A DNA stretch of 64,000 bases from Amycolatopsis roodepoortensis. Its GTDB lineage: Bacteria > Actinomycetota > Actinomycetes > Mycobacteriales > Pseudonocardiaceae. The notes below the pieces were generated by a model that did no database searches, was not told the origin of the DNA, and saw only the letters and a list, made by a program, of their open reading frames with translations. The position numbers were made by a program, and so were the translations under genes. Each line of letters starts with the position of its first letter. The first letter of the stretch is position 1. Below, piece after piece: positions 46,359 to 54,798 of this stretch. Where the stretch lies: the NCBI RefSeq assembly GCF_014873915.1, contig NZ_JADBEJ010000004.1:1116001-1180000 (forward strand). The letters run 5' to 3'.

Positions 46359-47939
46359 ATGAGTAAACGCCTGTCCAGAACCGTGCTCGGCGTGGCGGTC
46401 CTGAGCCTCGTGACGCTCGGCCTGCCCGCGACGGCGAGCGCGGGGCAGCACGTCAAGGCCGAACGGACCGTCGCCGACGTCGTCCCGGCGCCGGTGGACG
46501 CGAAACCCGATCCCCGCTCCGACTTCCGGCTCGGTCCCGCGACCGTCATCCGCACCGACCGCGAAGGCAGGCAGGTCGCCGAGTACCTGGCAGGCCTGCT
46601 CCGGCCCGCCACCGGCTACCGGCTGCCCGTCGTCAGCGGTCACCGCGGCGGCGGCCCCGCCATCTCGCTCGAGACCGGCCACGCGAGCGGCCGTGTCGGC
46701 GCCGAGGGCTACCAGCTCAAGGTGTCGCGGTCCGGCGTGTCCTTGAAGGCGAACACCGACGACGGCCTGTTCCTCGGCGTGCAGACACTGCGCCAGCTGC
46801 TCCCGTCGGCGATCGAGGCGAAGACCGTCCAGAAGCGCGCGTGGGTGGTTTCGGGTGGCACGATGCTCGACTACCCGCGCTTCGGGTACCGCAGCGCGAT
46901 GCTCGACGTCGCCCGGCACTTCTTCACGCCGGACCAGGTCAAGCTCTACATCGACCAGATCGCGCAGTACAAGATCAACAACCTCCACCTGCACCTGAGC
47001 GACGACCAGGGCTGGCGGATCGAGATCAAGAGCTGGCCGAAACTCGCGACCGTGGGCGGCCAGACGGCCGTCGGCGGCGCTCCCGGCGGCTACTACACGC
47101 AGGAGCAGTACAAGGATCTGGTGCGCTACGCGGCTTCGCGGCACATCACGATCGTTCCCGAGATCGACATGCCGGGGCACACCAACGCCGCCCAGTACTC
47201 CTACGCCGAACTGAACTGCGACGGCAAGCCGATACCGCCGCGCACGGATATCGAGGTCGGTTACAGCTCGCTGTGCATCGGCAAGGACATCACCTACAAG
47301 TTCGTCGACGACGTCATCCGCGAACTGTCGGCGATCACCCCCGGGAAGTACATCAACATCGGCGGCGACGAGGCCCACTCGACCACGCCGGAGGACTACC
47401 AGACCTTCGCCACGAAGGTGCACCCGATCGTCGCGAAGTACGGCAAGACGATCACCGGCTGGCACGACATCGCCAAGACGAAACCGCCGGTTTCGGCCGT
47501 CCCGCAGTTCTGGGGCACGACCGGGACGGACGCCCACGTGGCCGAGGCGGCGGCGCGCGGCAACAAGATCCTGATGTCGCCCGCGAACAAGGCGTACCTG
47601 GACATGAAGTACCACCCGCAGACGCCGCTCGGGCTGAGCTGGGCCGGGCTGATCGAGGTCAAGACCGGTTACGACTGGGATCCGGCGACGTATCTGCAGG
47701 GTGTGTCGGAGAAGAACGTCATCGGCGTGGAGGCTCCGCTGTGGTCGGAAACGCTGATCACCAGTGACCACATCGAATTCATGGCGTTCCCGAGGCTTCC
47801 GGGGTACGCCGAGATCGGCTGGTCGCCGAAGGACTCCCGGACCTGGGACGCCTACCGGCTCCGGCTGGCGAAGCAGAGCCCGCGGTGGGTTCAGCAGGGC
47901 ATCGACTTCTACCGGTCCACGCAGGTCGACTGGAAGTAG
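46359..47939 (+). CDS. Secreted GH20 beta-N-acetylhexosaminidase
   Basis: Exported glycosidase of 526 residues acting on terminal N-acetylglucosamine or galactosamine (chitin oligosaccharides, cell-wall fragments). A signal peptide (about 1-29, ending TASAGQ) is followed by a GH20 N-terminal domain (about 45-170) and the catalytic TIM barrel: GYRSAMLDVARHFF, LHLHLSDDQGWRIEI, EIDMPGHTNAA and the catalytic Asp-Glu pair in NIGGDEAHS. There is no carbohydrate-binding module or lipobox. GGAGG precedes the ATG. A near-perfect palindrome terminates the gene. Confidence 0.95.
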   Translation: MSKRLSRTVLGVAVLSLVTLGLPATASAGQHVKAERTVADVVPAPVDAKPDPRSDFRLGPATVIRTDREGRQVAEYLAGLLRPATGYRLPVVSGHRGGGPAISLETGHASGRVGAEGYQLKVSRSGVSLKANTDDGLFLGVQTLRQLLPSAIEAKTVQKRAWVVSGGTMLDYPRFGYRSAMLDVARHFFTPDQVKLYIDQIAQYKINNLHLHLSDDQGWRIEIKSWPKLATVGGQTAVGGAPGGYYTQEQYKDLVRYAASRHITIVPEIDMPGHTNAAQYSYAELNCDGKPIPPRTDIEVGYSSLCIGKDITYKFVDDVIRELSAITPGKYINIGGDEAHSTTPEDYQTFATKVHPIVAKYGKTITGWHDIAKTKPPVSAVPQFWGTTGTDAHVAEAAARGNKILMSPANKAYLDMKYHPQTPLGLSWAGLIEVKTGYDWDPATYLQGVSEKNVIGVEAPLWSETLITSDHIEFMAFPRLPGYAEIGWSPKDSRTWDAYRLRLAKQSPRWVQQGIDFYRSTQVDWK

Positions 47940-47942
47940 CGC

Positions 47943-47995
47943 GCGATGAAAGGTCCCTTCCTGGCGAATTTCGCCAGGAAGGGACCTTTCATCGC
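47943..47995. terminator. Near-perfect palindrome between convergent genes (AAAGGTCCCTT family)
   Basis: Arms of 26 bp (47943-47968 and 47970-47995) pair perfectly around a single central T. The core is AAAGGTCCCTT then AAGGGACCTTT, the same as at 13293 and 42345 but in the reverse arm order. It lies 3 bp after the GH20 stop and covers the stop codon of the convergent TetR gene. Confidence 0.85.
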
Positions 47996-48600
47996 ACGGC
48001 GGCGTCGTCGAGGCGGGCGGTGATGGCGGCCCGCGCCAGCGCGTAGGGCTCGGTCCCGCCGAACATCACCGAATCGGCGTTCGCGGCTCGTCCGAGGGCG
48101 TTCAGTTCGAACGCCAGCTGGTTCACGTCGACCGACTCACGCAGATGCCCGGCTTTCCGCGCTTCGACCGCGGTGGACCGGATGAACTGGGAGAAAGCAC
48201 GGCTCGCGTTGGCGACCGCGTCGTGCACACGACCGGTCCGTGCGTCGAATTCAGCACCGGTGTTGAAGAAGAAACAGCCGCCCGGGAACACCCGGCGTTC
48301 CGAGTAGTCGAGCCAGTTCGCGCAGAGCGCGCGCAACCGCTCGATCCCCTGCTCGACCCGCAAAGTCGGCTCGACGACGTTCTCCGCGAAGATCGCGCTC
48401 GCCGTCTCGACCGCCGCGAGCTGCAATTCCTCCTTGGAACCGAACAACGCGAACACCCCGGATTTGCTCAGTTCCAATTCGGTGGCGAGCCTGCCGAGGG
48501 ACAACCCGTCGAGCCCTTCGACCGACGCGATGTCGACGGCGCGCCGAAGCACGATCCGCCTCGTCGCGTCACCGCGGGCCACCCGGCCGTCAACCGGCAT
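47989..48600 (-). CDS. TetR/AcrR-family regulator
   Basis: 203-residue regulator; helix-turn-helix at about 25-60 (LDGLSLGRLATELELSKSGVF, with ALFGSKEELQ) and a TetR_C_6/YcdC-like ligand domain containing FPGGCFFFNTGAEFDARTG, typical of regulators that respond to electrophiles or lipophilic compounds. The start at 48600 (MPVDGRVARGDATRRI) overlaps the MOSC gene's end by 11 bp, so the two are in one operon. The palindrome upstream of the MOSC gene (49300) is a candidate operator. The stop lies inside the shared terminator palindrome. Confidence 0.9.
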   Translation of the reverse strand: MPVDGRVARGDATRRIVLRRAVDIASVEGLDGLSLGRLATELELSKSGVFALFGSKEELQLAAVETASAIFAENVVEPTLRVEQGIERLRALCANWLDYSERRVFPGGCFFFNTGAEFDARTGRVHDAVANASRAFSQFIRSTAVEARKAGHLRESVDVNQLAFELNALGRAANADSVMFGGTEPYALARAAITARLDDAAVR

Positions 48601-49285
48601 TCCGTTCCTCTCGCCGCCTCTTCGCCGATGCCAGGCCGTCACGGTACTGCCGGGAAAGCGCCGGCGCCGCGAGCACCCGGTCCACCAGCGCCCAGTACGC
48701 GTCGCGGCGGGCGTCATCCAGCTGGGCGACGTTGGTGAACGACGCGACGTAGATCTCGGCGATCGTCGGGCTCACCGGATCGCGTTCTTCGAGTGTCATG
48801 CGTCCCGACGTGGGGACCTCGCCCGTCCGGAGCACCCGCAGGTACCAGCCGCTGCGTCCGGAATCGATCATGGCCGGGATGACGTCCTTGCGCCCGGTCT
48901 TCATCGCGAGCTTGAAGCACGGCGTGCGCGGCTGCGAGACCTGGACCAGGGCGTCTCCCCAGGCCCAGACGTCGCCGACGCGCACGTCGTACTCGTCGGC
49001 GCCCGTCACCGACGCGTTCTCCCCGAAGTCGCCCGCGACCACCGGAAAACCCTGCTCGGCCCAGGCCGCGTAGTGCGTCGCCGGGTAGACGTAAACCGCT
49101 TTGTCGACACCGCCGTGGACACTCCGGTCCGCCTGGTCGTCGCCGGCCAGATTGATCTCGTCCAGTTTCAGGGACGGCGCTTCCACCCGTGACTTCGCGA
49201 TGGCGCTATACACCGGGACGTCGCGCTTCGTGCCCAACAGCGACGGCCGCCCGACGAAGACCTCGTTCACTTCGAGAGTGCTCAC
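48590..49285 (-). CDS. MOSC-domain protein (YiiM-like)
   Basis: 231 residues with a MOSC domain (about 30-165): the segment DRSVHGGVDKAVYVYPATHY, the GDFGENASVTG loop and the conserved Cys in QPRTPCFKLAMKTGR, which in family members binds the molybdenum cofactor. A C-terminal 3-alpha domain (about 175-231) as in YiiM proteins is present. YiiM-type proteins reduce N-hydroxylated compounds with a partner reductase; no such partner is adjacent. Cotranscribed with the TetR gene that follows it. Confidence 0.92.
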   Translation of the reverse strand: MSTLEVNEVFVGRPSLLGTKRDVPVYSAIAKSRVEAPSLKLDEINLAGDDQADRSVHGGVDKAVYVYPATHYAAWAEQGFPVVAGDFGENASVTGADEYDVRVGDVWAWGDALVQVSQPRTPCFKLAMKTGRKDVIPAMIDSGRSGWYLRVLRTGEVPTSGRMTLEERDPVSPTIAEIYVASFTNVAQLDDARRDAYWALVDRVLAAPALSRQYRDGLASAKRRREERNAG

Positions 49286-49299
49286 CTCTAGAATATAGC

Positions 49300-49318
49300 A
49301 CGATCGTTCGTATACATT
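49300..49318. promoter_or_regulatory. Divergent promoter/operator of the MOSC-TetR operon and TIGR03086 gene
   Basis: ACGATCGT palindrome at 49300-49307, followed by TACATT (49313-49318), which ends six bases before ATG 49325 with no ribosome-binding site. The palindrome could serve the TetR regulator for both directions. Confidence 0.5.
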
Positions 49319-49324
49319 GCCGCC

Positions 49325-49897
49325 ATGGATCTCATCTCACTCACGACAAGAGCCCATCGCGCTACCGGGGCCACGATCGCCGAAATCGGCGCGGACGACT
49401 GGGACCGCTCGACCCCCTGCGCCGAGTGGACCGTCCGCGACATCGTGAAACACCTGATCGAGGGGCACGATTCGCGCACCGCGGAGGCGACCGCCCACCC
49501 GATGAAGACCCGGCCGTCGGCCGACGGCGACCTGGCCAGGTCCTACGAAGAGAGTTCCGCCGAGTTCCTCGCGGCCTTCGACGGCGAAGCGCCGGAGAAG
49601 ACCTTCGACTTCGGGAGCTTCGGCAAGCTCCCCGGGAAGAACGCGCTGGCCGTGCTGTTCGTCGACACGCTCACCCACCACTGGGACCTCGACACCGCCC
49701 TGGGCCGCGAGCACCACTGGGACGACGAGCTCGCCGAGGCCGCGTTGAAAGTGGCGAGCCGCTATCCCGACGTGATGCCGGTGCGCGGGCCCGGCGGCGC
49801 CTTCGACCACGCTGTCGAGGCACCGCCGGACGCCGGGCCGGGCGCACGGCTCATCGCGTTGCTTGGCCGTTCAGCTCAGCCGACTCCGCATCGCTGA
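49325..49897 (+). CDS. TIGR03086-type mycothiol-dependent DinB-like metal-binding protein
   Basis: 190-residue helical protein of the maleylpyruvate isomerase N-terminal/DinB-like superfamily. The family motif TPCAEWTVRDIVKHLIEGH includes one metal-ligand His; the second is in VDTLTHHWDLDTALGRE, and the C-terminus matches TIGR03086. Such proteins are thought to be mycothiol-dependent transferases or isomerases with unknown substrates. It is divergent from the MOSC-TetR operon and leaderless by promoter spacing. Its last 47 bp overlap the convergent DUF779 gene. Confidence 0.88.
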   Translation: MDLISLTTRAHRATGATIAEIGADDWDRSTPCAEWTVRDIVKHLIEGHDSRTAEATAHPMKTRPSADGDLARSYEESSAEFLAAFDGEAPEKTFDFGSFGKLPGKNALAVLFVDTLTHHWDLDTALGREHHWDDELAEAALKVASRYPDVMPVRGPGGAFDHAVEAPPDAGPGARLIALLGRSAQPTPHR

Positions 49898-50234
49898 ACA
49901 GCCGGGAACGGACCAGGAAGCGGACCCCTTCGGGCGCCTCCAAGGAGAATCCGCTCCCCCTGCCGGGAACGACGTCGATGGTCAGATGCGTGTGCTTCCA
50001 GTACTCGAACTGGGGGCCCGACATCCACACCGGAACGTCGTCGATTCCCTCGACGCTCAGGTCACCAAGGTGGACGTCGGACGCCCCGGTGCGGAATTCG
50101 CCCGCCGGGTAGCACATCGGGGCGCTCCCGTCGCAGCATCCGCCGGACTGGTGGAACATCACCGGCCCGTGGAGTGACACCAGTCGCCGCAGCAGCTCCG
50201 CGGCGGCCGGTGTCAAGCCGACCCGCTCGGCCAT
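49851..50234 (-). CDS. DUF779 protein (aldehyde dehydrogenase-associated)
   Basis: 127-residue protein of the DUF779 family: MFHQSGGCCDGSAPMCYPAG is the family signature with three cysteines in a CC...C pattern that could hold a metal or an Fe-S centre. The family is almost always found beside ExaC-type aldehyde dehydrogenases, and here the start shares one base with the dehydrogenase stop (TGATG), so they are translationally coupled. The function is unknown; a role in aldehyde dehydrogenase maturation or redox is inference. ATG 50234 was chosen because the longer frame overlaps the dehydrogenase antisense-like. Confidence 0.9.
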   Translation of the reverse strand: MAERVGLTPAAAELLRRLVSLHGPVMFHQSGGCCDGSAPMCYPAGEFRTGASDVHLGDLSVEGIDDVPVWMSGPQFEYWKHTHLTIDVVPGRGSGFSLEAPEGVRFLVRSRLFSDAESAELNGQATR

Positions 50235-51757
50235 CAGAAGAACCCGAGCGCACTGTCCGAATAGGACACGAGCATGTTCTTGGTCTGCTGGTAGTGGTCC
50301 AGCATCATCTTGTGGTTCTCGCGCCCGATCCCGGACGCCTTGTAGCCGCCGAAGGCCGCGTGCGCCGGGTACGCGTGGTAGTTGTTGACCCACACCCGGC
50401 CCGCCTGGATGTCGCGGCCGGCGCGATAGGCGGTGTTGCCGTCGCGCGACCAGACACCGGCGCCGAGGCCGTATAGCGTGTCGTTGGCGATTTTCAGCGC
50501 GTCGGCGTAGTCGTCGAACCTCGCCACCGAGACCACCGGGCCGAAGATCTCCTCCTGGAAGATCCGCATCTTGTTGTCGCCCTCGAAGACCGTCGGCTGC
50601 ACGTAGTAGCCGCCGGACAACTCGCCACCGAGGTCACTGCGCTCACCACCGGTGAGGATCTTCGCGCCTTCCTTCTGGCCGATGTCGATGTAGGAAAGGA
50701 TCTTCTCCAGCTGGTCGTTGGAGGCCTGCGCGCCGATCTGCGTCTCGGTGTCGAGCGGGTGCCCCTGCTTGATCTTCTTGACGCGCTCGACGGCATCGCC
50801 GAGGAACCGGTCGTAGATACCGGACTGGATCAACGCCCGCGACGGGCAGGTGCAGACCTCGCCCTGGTTCAGCGCGAAGAGCGCGAACCCTTCCTGGGCC
50901 TTGTCGTAGAACGCGTCGTTGGCCGCGGCGACGTCGTCGAAGAAGATGTTCGGGCTCTTGCCGCCGAGTTCGACGGTGACCGGGATGATGTTCTCGCTGG
51001 CGTACTGCAGGATCAGCCGTCCGGTGGTGGTCTCGCCGGTGAAGGCGACCTTCCGTACTCGATTGCTCGACGCGAGCGGCTTGCCGGCCTCGACGCCGAA
51101 ACCGTTGACGATGTTCAGCACGCCCGGCGGGATCAGATCGCCGATGAGCGACATGAGCAGGTGGATCGACGCCGGGGTCTGCTCGGCGGGTTTGAGCACG
51201 ATCGCGTTGCCCGCCGCGAGCGCGGGCGCGAGCTTCCAGACCGCCATCAGCAGCGGGAAGTTCCACGGGATGATCTGGCCGACGACGCCGAGCGGCTCGT
51301 GGAAGTGGTAGGCGACGGTGTTGTCGTCGATCTGCGAGATGCCGCCCTCTTGGGCGCGCAGAGCGCCCGCGAAGTAGCGGAAATGGTCGATCGCGAGGGG
51401 GATGTCGGCGGCGAGGGTCTCGCGGACCGGTTTGCCGTTCTCCCACGATTCGGCGACGGCGATCGCCTCGAGGTTCTGCTCCATCCGGTCGGCGATCCGG
51501 AGCAGCACGTTCGCCCGCTCGTCCACCGACGTCCGGCCCCAGGCCGCGGCCGCGCCTTCGGCCGCGTCGAGCGCGCGGTCGATGTCGGCGGCGGTGCCGC
51601 GGGCGACCTCGGTGAACACCTGTCCGGTCACCGGGGTGGGGTTCTCGAAGTACTGACCGCTCGCGGGCGGTACGTACTCGCCTCCGATGTAGTGGTCGTA
51701 GCGCGATTCGTAGCTGACGACGCTGCCTTCGGTGTTCGGTGCCGCGTACTTGGCCAT
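50234..51757 (-). CDS. NAD-dependent aldehyde dehydrogenase (ExaC/AldA-like)
   Basis: Oxidises aldehydes (acetaldehyde and similar) to acids with NAD. The 507-residue protein has [18 protein letters not shown], the nucleotide-binding segment [20 protein letters not shown], the catalytic Glu in [11 protein letters not shown] and the nucleophile Cys in [11 protein letters not shown]. The sequence [14 protein letters not shown] with two Cys is that of the ExaC group. ATG 51757 was chosen because GGAAAG precedes it and homologues start [12 protein letters not shown]. It heads a two-gene operon with DUF779 and is divergent from the GAF regulator, whose likely operator is in the gap. Confidence 0.96.
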   Translation of the reverse strand: MAKYAAPNTEGSVVSYESRYDHYIGGEYVPPASGQYFENPTPVTGQVFTEVARGTAADIDRALDAAEGAAAAWGRTSVDERANVLLRIADRMEQNLEAIAVAESWENGKPVRETLAADIPLAIDHFRYFAGALRAQEGGISQIDDNTVAYHFHEPLGVVGQIIPWNFPLLMAVWKLAPALAAGNAIVLKPAEQTPASIHLLMSLIGDLIPPGVLNIVNGFGVEAGKPLASSNRVRKVAFTGETTTGRLILQYASENIIPVTVELGGKSPNIFFDDVAAANDAFYDKAQEGFALFALNQGEVCTCPSRALIQSGIYDRFLGDAVERVKKIKQGHPLDTETQIGAQASNDQLEKILSYIDIGQKEGAKILTGGERSDLGGELSGGYYVQPTVFEGDNKMRIFQEEIFGPVVSVARFDDYADALKIANDTLYGLGAGVWSRDGNTAYRAGRDIQAGRVWVNNYHAYPAHAAFGGYKASGIGRENHKMMLDHYQQTKNMLVSYSDSALGFF

Positions 51758-51812
51758 CTTTCCTGCCTCATCGCTAGGGGTGACGGATGACGGCGAAGCT
51801 AGGGCGGGCGGG

Positions 51813-51831
51813 GTTGCACGCACGTTGCAAC
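51813..51831. promoter_or_regulatory. Operator candidate between aldehyde dehydrogenase and its regulator
   Basis: GTTGCA, seven bases, TGCAAC: perfect 6-bp arms in the 105-bp divergent gap, 56 bp from the dehydrogenase start and 32 bp from the regulator start. Confidence 0.6.
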
Positions 51832-51862
51832 GAAGTGAGCGCGGTCACCTATCCTCGGAAAC

Positions 51863-53353
51863 GTGGCGGAGCTGCCCGGAGGTGAGGCGTCGCCGCGTGA
51901 CCCTCAGGCGTACGCGCGGCTGCTGAAGGACGTCCACGACGCCGTCCTCTCCGGTGTTCCCGCGCCGCGTTCCCCCAGGTCGATCGTGTCGGCTTCGTGG
52001 AACCGCTCGCTCGCCGCGCGCGTCGACCCGGACAAGGGCGTCGCGCCGCTGGTCTACGACTCCGGTGAGGTGAGCGGCCTCAGGGAGGAGCATCCGCTTG
52101 CGCCGGTGCTGCCGATCCTGCGGCAGACGCTGGTGAGCATCGCCGACGATGCCGAGCACATGATGATCGTGACCGACGCGGCCGGGCACATCCTGTGGCG
52201 CGAGGGCGCGGCCGGCGTGCTTCGGCGCGCGGACGGCGTGATGCTCGCCGAAGGTACCCGGTGGAGTGAAGACGTCATCGGGACCAACGCGATGGGCACC
52301 ACGCTGGCCACCGGGGAACCGGTGCAGATCTACTCGGCCGAACACCTGGTGCGCACCTATCACGGCTGGACCTGCGCGGCCGCGCCCGTGCGCGACCCCG
52401 AGACCGGCGCGCTGCTCGGGTCGATCGACGTGAGCGGCCCGTTGCGGACGGTCCATCCCGCGATGCTCGCGCTGGTCACGGCGGCCGCGCAGCTCGCCGA
52501 AGGCCAGTTGCGGGCCCGGCTCGCGATGCGCGACGAGCGGCTGCGGGCCGCGAACATGACTCACCTGGAAGCGTTGCGCGGCGCGCCGGGCGCCCTGCTT
52601 TCCGCGAAGGGACGCGTGCTGGCGGCCGAAGCCTGCGGCGATCTTCCCTCCACTGTGGACATCCGGCCGGGCGGCGGCGCGGTCACCCTGCCCGACGGGC
52701 GGCTCGGAACGGTGGAGCCGTTGAGCGAGGGTTACCTGCTGCGCCTGCGGAATCGGGTCCCGTCGAGGCGGCCGCGGCTCGCGCTGGAATTCCTCACCGA
52801 CGGGCCGCCGACGACCACAGTGGACGGTCGCGACGTGCCGTTCACCTTGCGGCACGCGGAGATCCTCACGCTGCTCGCGCTGCATCCGGGCGGCCTCTCG
52901 GCGGAGCGGCTGGCCCTGCTGCTCTACGGCGAGAGCGGCAATCCGGTGACCGTCCGTGCGGAGATCCACCGGCTGCGGACGCAGCTCGGGTCCGACATCG
53001 TGCAGACGCGGCCGTACCGGCTTTCCGCCGAGGTCGACGCCGACTTCCTGCGTGTCCGCGCGGCGCTCAAACGCGGCGACGTCGCCGGGGCCGCGAACGC
53101 CTTCCGCGGTCCGCTACTGCCCGAATCGGAGTCGCCCGCCGTGCGCGAGGAGCGCGAATCGGTCACCGCGTCGGTCCGGCGGGTCGTCCTCGGCAGCGGG
53201 GACGCCGCGGCGCTGTGGTCATACTGGGAGACCCCGACCGGGGCCGACGACCTGGAGATCGTCGACGCGCTGTGCCGGGTCCTCCCGGACGGCGATCCGC
53301 GACGCGCCGTCGCCTTCACACACCGGGCCCGCGTTCTGTCCGGGCGGCCTTGA
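51863..53353 (+). CDS. GAF-domain transcriptional regulator of the aldehyde dehydrogenase operon
   Basis: 496-residue regulator. Residues about 20-230 match the N-terminal sensor of AcoR-type activators: SIVSASWNRSLAARVDPDKG, LPILRQTLVSIADDAEHMM and the GAF segment GTRWSEDVIGTNAMGTTLAT. Unlike AcoR there is no sigma-54 AAA+ domain; instead a winged-helix region (about 320-400, FTLRHAEILTLLALHPGGLS, then HRLRTQLG) follows. It therefore should act with ordinary RNA polymerase. It starts with GTG and is divergent from the dehydrogenase; its 3' end overlaps the convergent DinB gene by 38 bp. Confidence 0.88.
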   Translation: MAELPGGEASPRDPQAYARLLKDVHDAVLSGVPAPRSPRSIVSASWNRSLAARVDPDKGVAPLVYDSGEVSGLREEHPLAPVLPILRQTLVSIADDAEHMMIVTDAAGHILWREGAAGVLRRADGVMLAEGTRWSEDVIGTNAMGTTLATGEPVQIYSAEHLVRTYHGWTCAAAPVRDPETGALLGSIDVSGPLRTVHPAMLALVTAAAQLAEGQLRARLAMRDERLRAANMTHLEALRGAPGALLSAKGRVLAAEACGDLPSTVDIRPGGGAVTLPDGRLGTVEPLSEGYLLRLRNRVPSRRPRLALEFLTDGPPTTTVDGRDVPFTLRHAEILTLLALHPGGLSAERLALLLYGESGNPVTVRAEIHRLRTQLGSDIVQTRPYRLSAEVDADFLRVRAALKRGDVAGAANAFRGPLLPESESPAVREERESVTASVRRVVLGSGDAAALWSYWETPTGADDLEIVDALCRVLPDGDPRRAVAFTHRARVLSGRP

Positions 53354-53903
53354 CGGCGGCTCGCTCGATCTGGTCGCGCCTCGCTGCCCAGAAGGCCTCG
53401 TCGCGCTCTTCGCTGGCCGCCTCGGTCGAGCCGTCCAGTTGCTCGCGCAGGATGTCGGCGTGCCCGGCGTGGCGGCCGGTCTCGGTGAGCATGTGGACCA
53501 GGACGGCGAACAGGTTCACCCGCGGTCGGGGCCACCACGGCACGTGACCGGGTGAATCGAGGGTCAGAGCCGCGATCGTCGCGTCGGAGTGCGCCCACGC
53601 GCGACGGTAGCGGCCGACGACCTCGTCGCGGGTCTCGTGCTCGGCGACCCACAGGTCGGCGCCGCGCTGCCCGAGGTCGTCCCAGCGGGGCAGGGGTTCG
53701 GGGAACGGCCGGTCGAAGACCTCGCCGAAATACCGGGATTCCCAGAGCGCCAGGTGTTTGACCAAACCGAGCAAGTTGGTGCCGGTCCGGGTCAGGGGAC
53801 GGCGGATGTCGTATTCGCCCAGTCCTTCGATCTTCTGGAGCAGCACCTCGCGGATCTCTCGCAGATCGCCGTGCAAATGCTCTTTCGCGACGTCATCGAT
53901 CAT
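53316..53903 (-). CDS. DinB/DUF664-family protein
   Basis: 195-residue helical bundle of the DinB superfamily (DUF664 group): YDIRRPLTRTGTNLLGLVKHL with the first metal-ligand His, the ESRYFGEVF segment and HMLTETGRHAGHADILREQL carrying the other two His. These proteins are probable thiol (mycothiol)-dependent, metal-containing transferases. It is divergent from the GDSL hydrolase gene with a double palindromic operator between, which suggests shared regulation by the TetR protein encoded at 54777. Confidence 0.9.
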   Translation of the reverse strand: MIDDVAKEHLHGDLREIREVLLQKIEGLGEYDIRRPLTRTGTNLLGLVKHLALWESRYFGEVFDRPFPEPLPRWDDLGQRGADLWVAEHETRDEVVGRYRRAWAHSDATIAALTLDSPGHVPWWPRPRVNLFAVLVHMLTETGRHAGHADILREQLDGSTEAASEERDEAFWAARRDQIERAAVKAARTERGPGV

Positions 53904-53929
53904 GACCCGAGCCTGCCAGCCCGGGCCGA

Positions 53930-53968
53930 GTAGACAGCGTCTACATCAGTTTGATAGACAGTGTCTAC
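53930..53968. promoter_or_regulatory. Double TetR-type operator
   Basis: Two 15-bp palindromes: GTAGACAGCGTCTAC (53930-53944) and ATAGACAGTGTCTAC (53954-53968), both TAGACA/TGTCTA type, with centres 24 bp apart. They fill the gap between the DinB gene and the GDSL hydrolase-TetR operon, so the TetR protein encoded in that operon is the best candidate binder. Confidence 0.8.
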
Positions 53969-53997
53969 AAGGTGAACTCGTGGTTACGGAGATCTGG

Positions 53998-54798
53998 ATG
54001 GGCTACCAACGTTTCGTCGCGCTCGGCGACAGCTGCGCCGAAGGGCTGGCCGATCCGCATCCGTCGGGCGGCTTCTACCGGGGCTGGGCCGACTTCGTCG
54101 CGGCACGTCTCGCCGAGGACGAGCCCGGTTTCCGTTACGCCAACCTCGCGGTCCGCGGCCGCAGGCTCGACCAGATCCACGCCGAACAGACCCCGGCCGC
54201 GAGCAGGCTCCAGCCCGACCTGATCGCCTTGTTCGGCGGCGGCAACGACGTGATGAGCCGCGGCTGGGACGCGCGCACGGTCGCCCGCCGCGTAGACACG
54301 GCCGTCCGCGCCTGCACCGAGATCGCACCGCGGGTCGTCACCTTCACCCTCAGCGACATCTCCCACCGTATGCCGATGGGCCGCCGCATGCGCCCGCGTC
54401 TCACCGCGCTGAACGACGCCGTCCGTGAGGCGTCCGTCAGCTACGGCGCGACCCTCGTCGACCTCTGGCCGGACGACGCCGCGCACGATTCCCGCTACTT
54501 CGGCCCGGATCGGCTGCACCTGTCCGAGCAGGGCCATCGGCGGCTGGCCGGGCACGTCCTCGGCAAGCTCGGCGTCTCCCACGACCCGGCGTGGCTCGCC
54601 CCGCTGCCCGGCTCGGCGGGACGCCCCGGCCTGCGCGCGGATCTGCGCTGGCTGACGCGGGAGGTCCTCCCGGTCGCGGGCACCCGCTTCCGCAACCGGC
54701 TCATCGGCCGCCAGCCGGGCGACGGTTTCCTGCCGAAGCGTCCCGAACTCCTTCCCGTCCACGAGGAGACCCGGTCGTGGGCGCCCGAACCCGCCTGA
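53998..54798 (+). CDS. SGNH/GDSL-type hydrolase
   Basis: 266-residue esterase or lipase of the SGNH fold. Block I is VALGDSCAEG with the nucleophile Ser, block III GGGNDV supplies the oxyanion Asn, and block V DRLHLSEQGH supplies Asp and His, so the active site is complete. No signal peptide is present, so it should be cytoplasmic. ATG 53998 was chosen because GGAG is six bases upstream; GTG 53980 is an in-frame alternative. The stop overlaps the TetR gene by 22 bp, forming an autoregulated pair. The substrate is unknown, probably an acyl ester. Confidence 0.92.
   Translation: MGYQRFVALGDSCAEGLADPHPSGGFYRGWADFVAARLAEDEPGFRYANLAVRGRRLDQIHAEQTPAASRLQPDLIALFGGGNDVMSRGWDARTVARRVDTAVRACTEIAPRVVTFTLSDISHRMPMGRRMRPRLTALNDAVREASVSYGATLVDLWPDDAAHDSRYFGPDRLHLSEQGHRRLAGHVLGKLGVSHDPAWLAPLPGSAGRPGLRADLRWLTREVLPVAGTRFRNRLIGRQPGDGFLPKRPELLPVHEETRSWAPEPA

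Noticed and set aside
44183..46612. An 809-codon open frame on the minus strand
   Set aside because: Antisense to the propionyl/acetyl-CoA synthetase gene; no recognisable domain and Arg/Val/Asp-rich composition.
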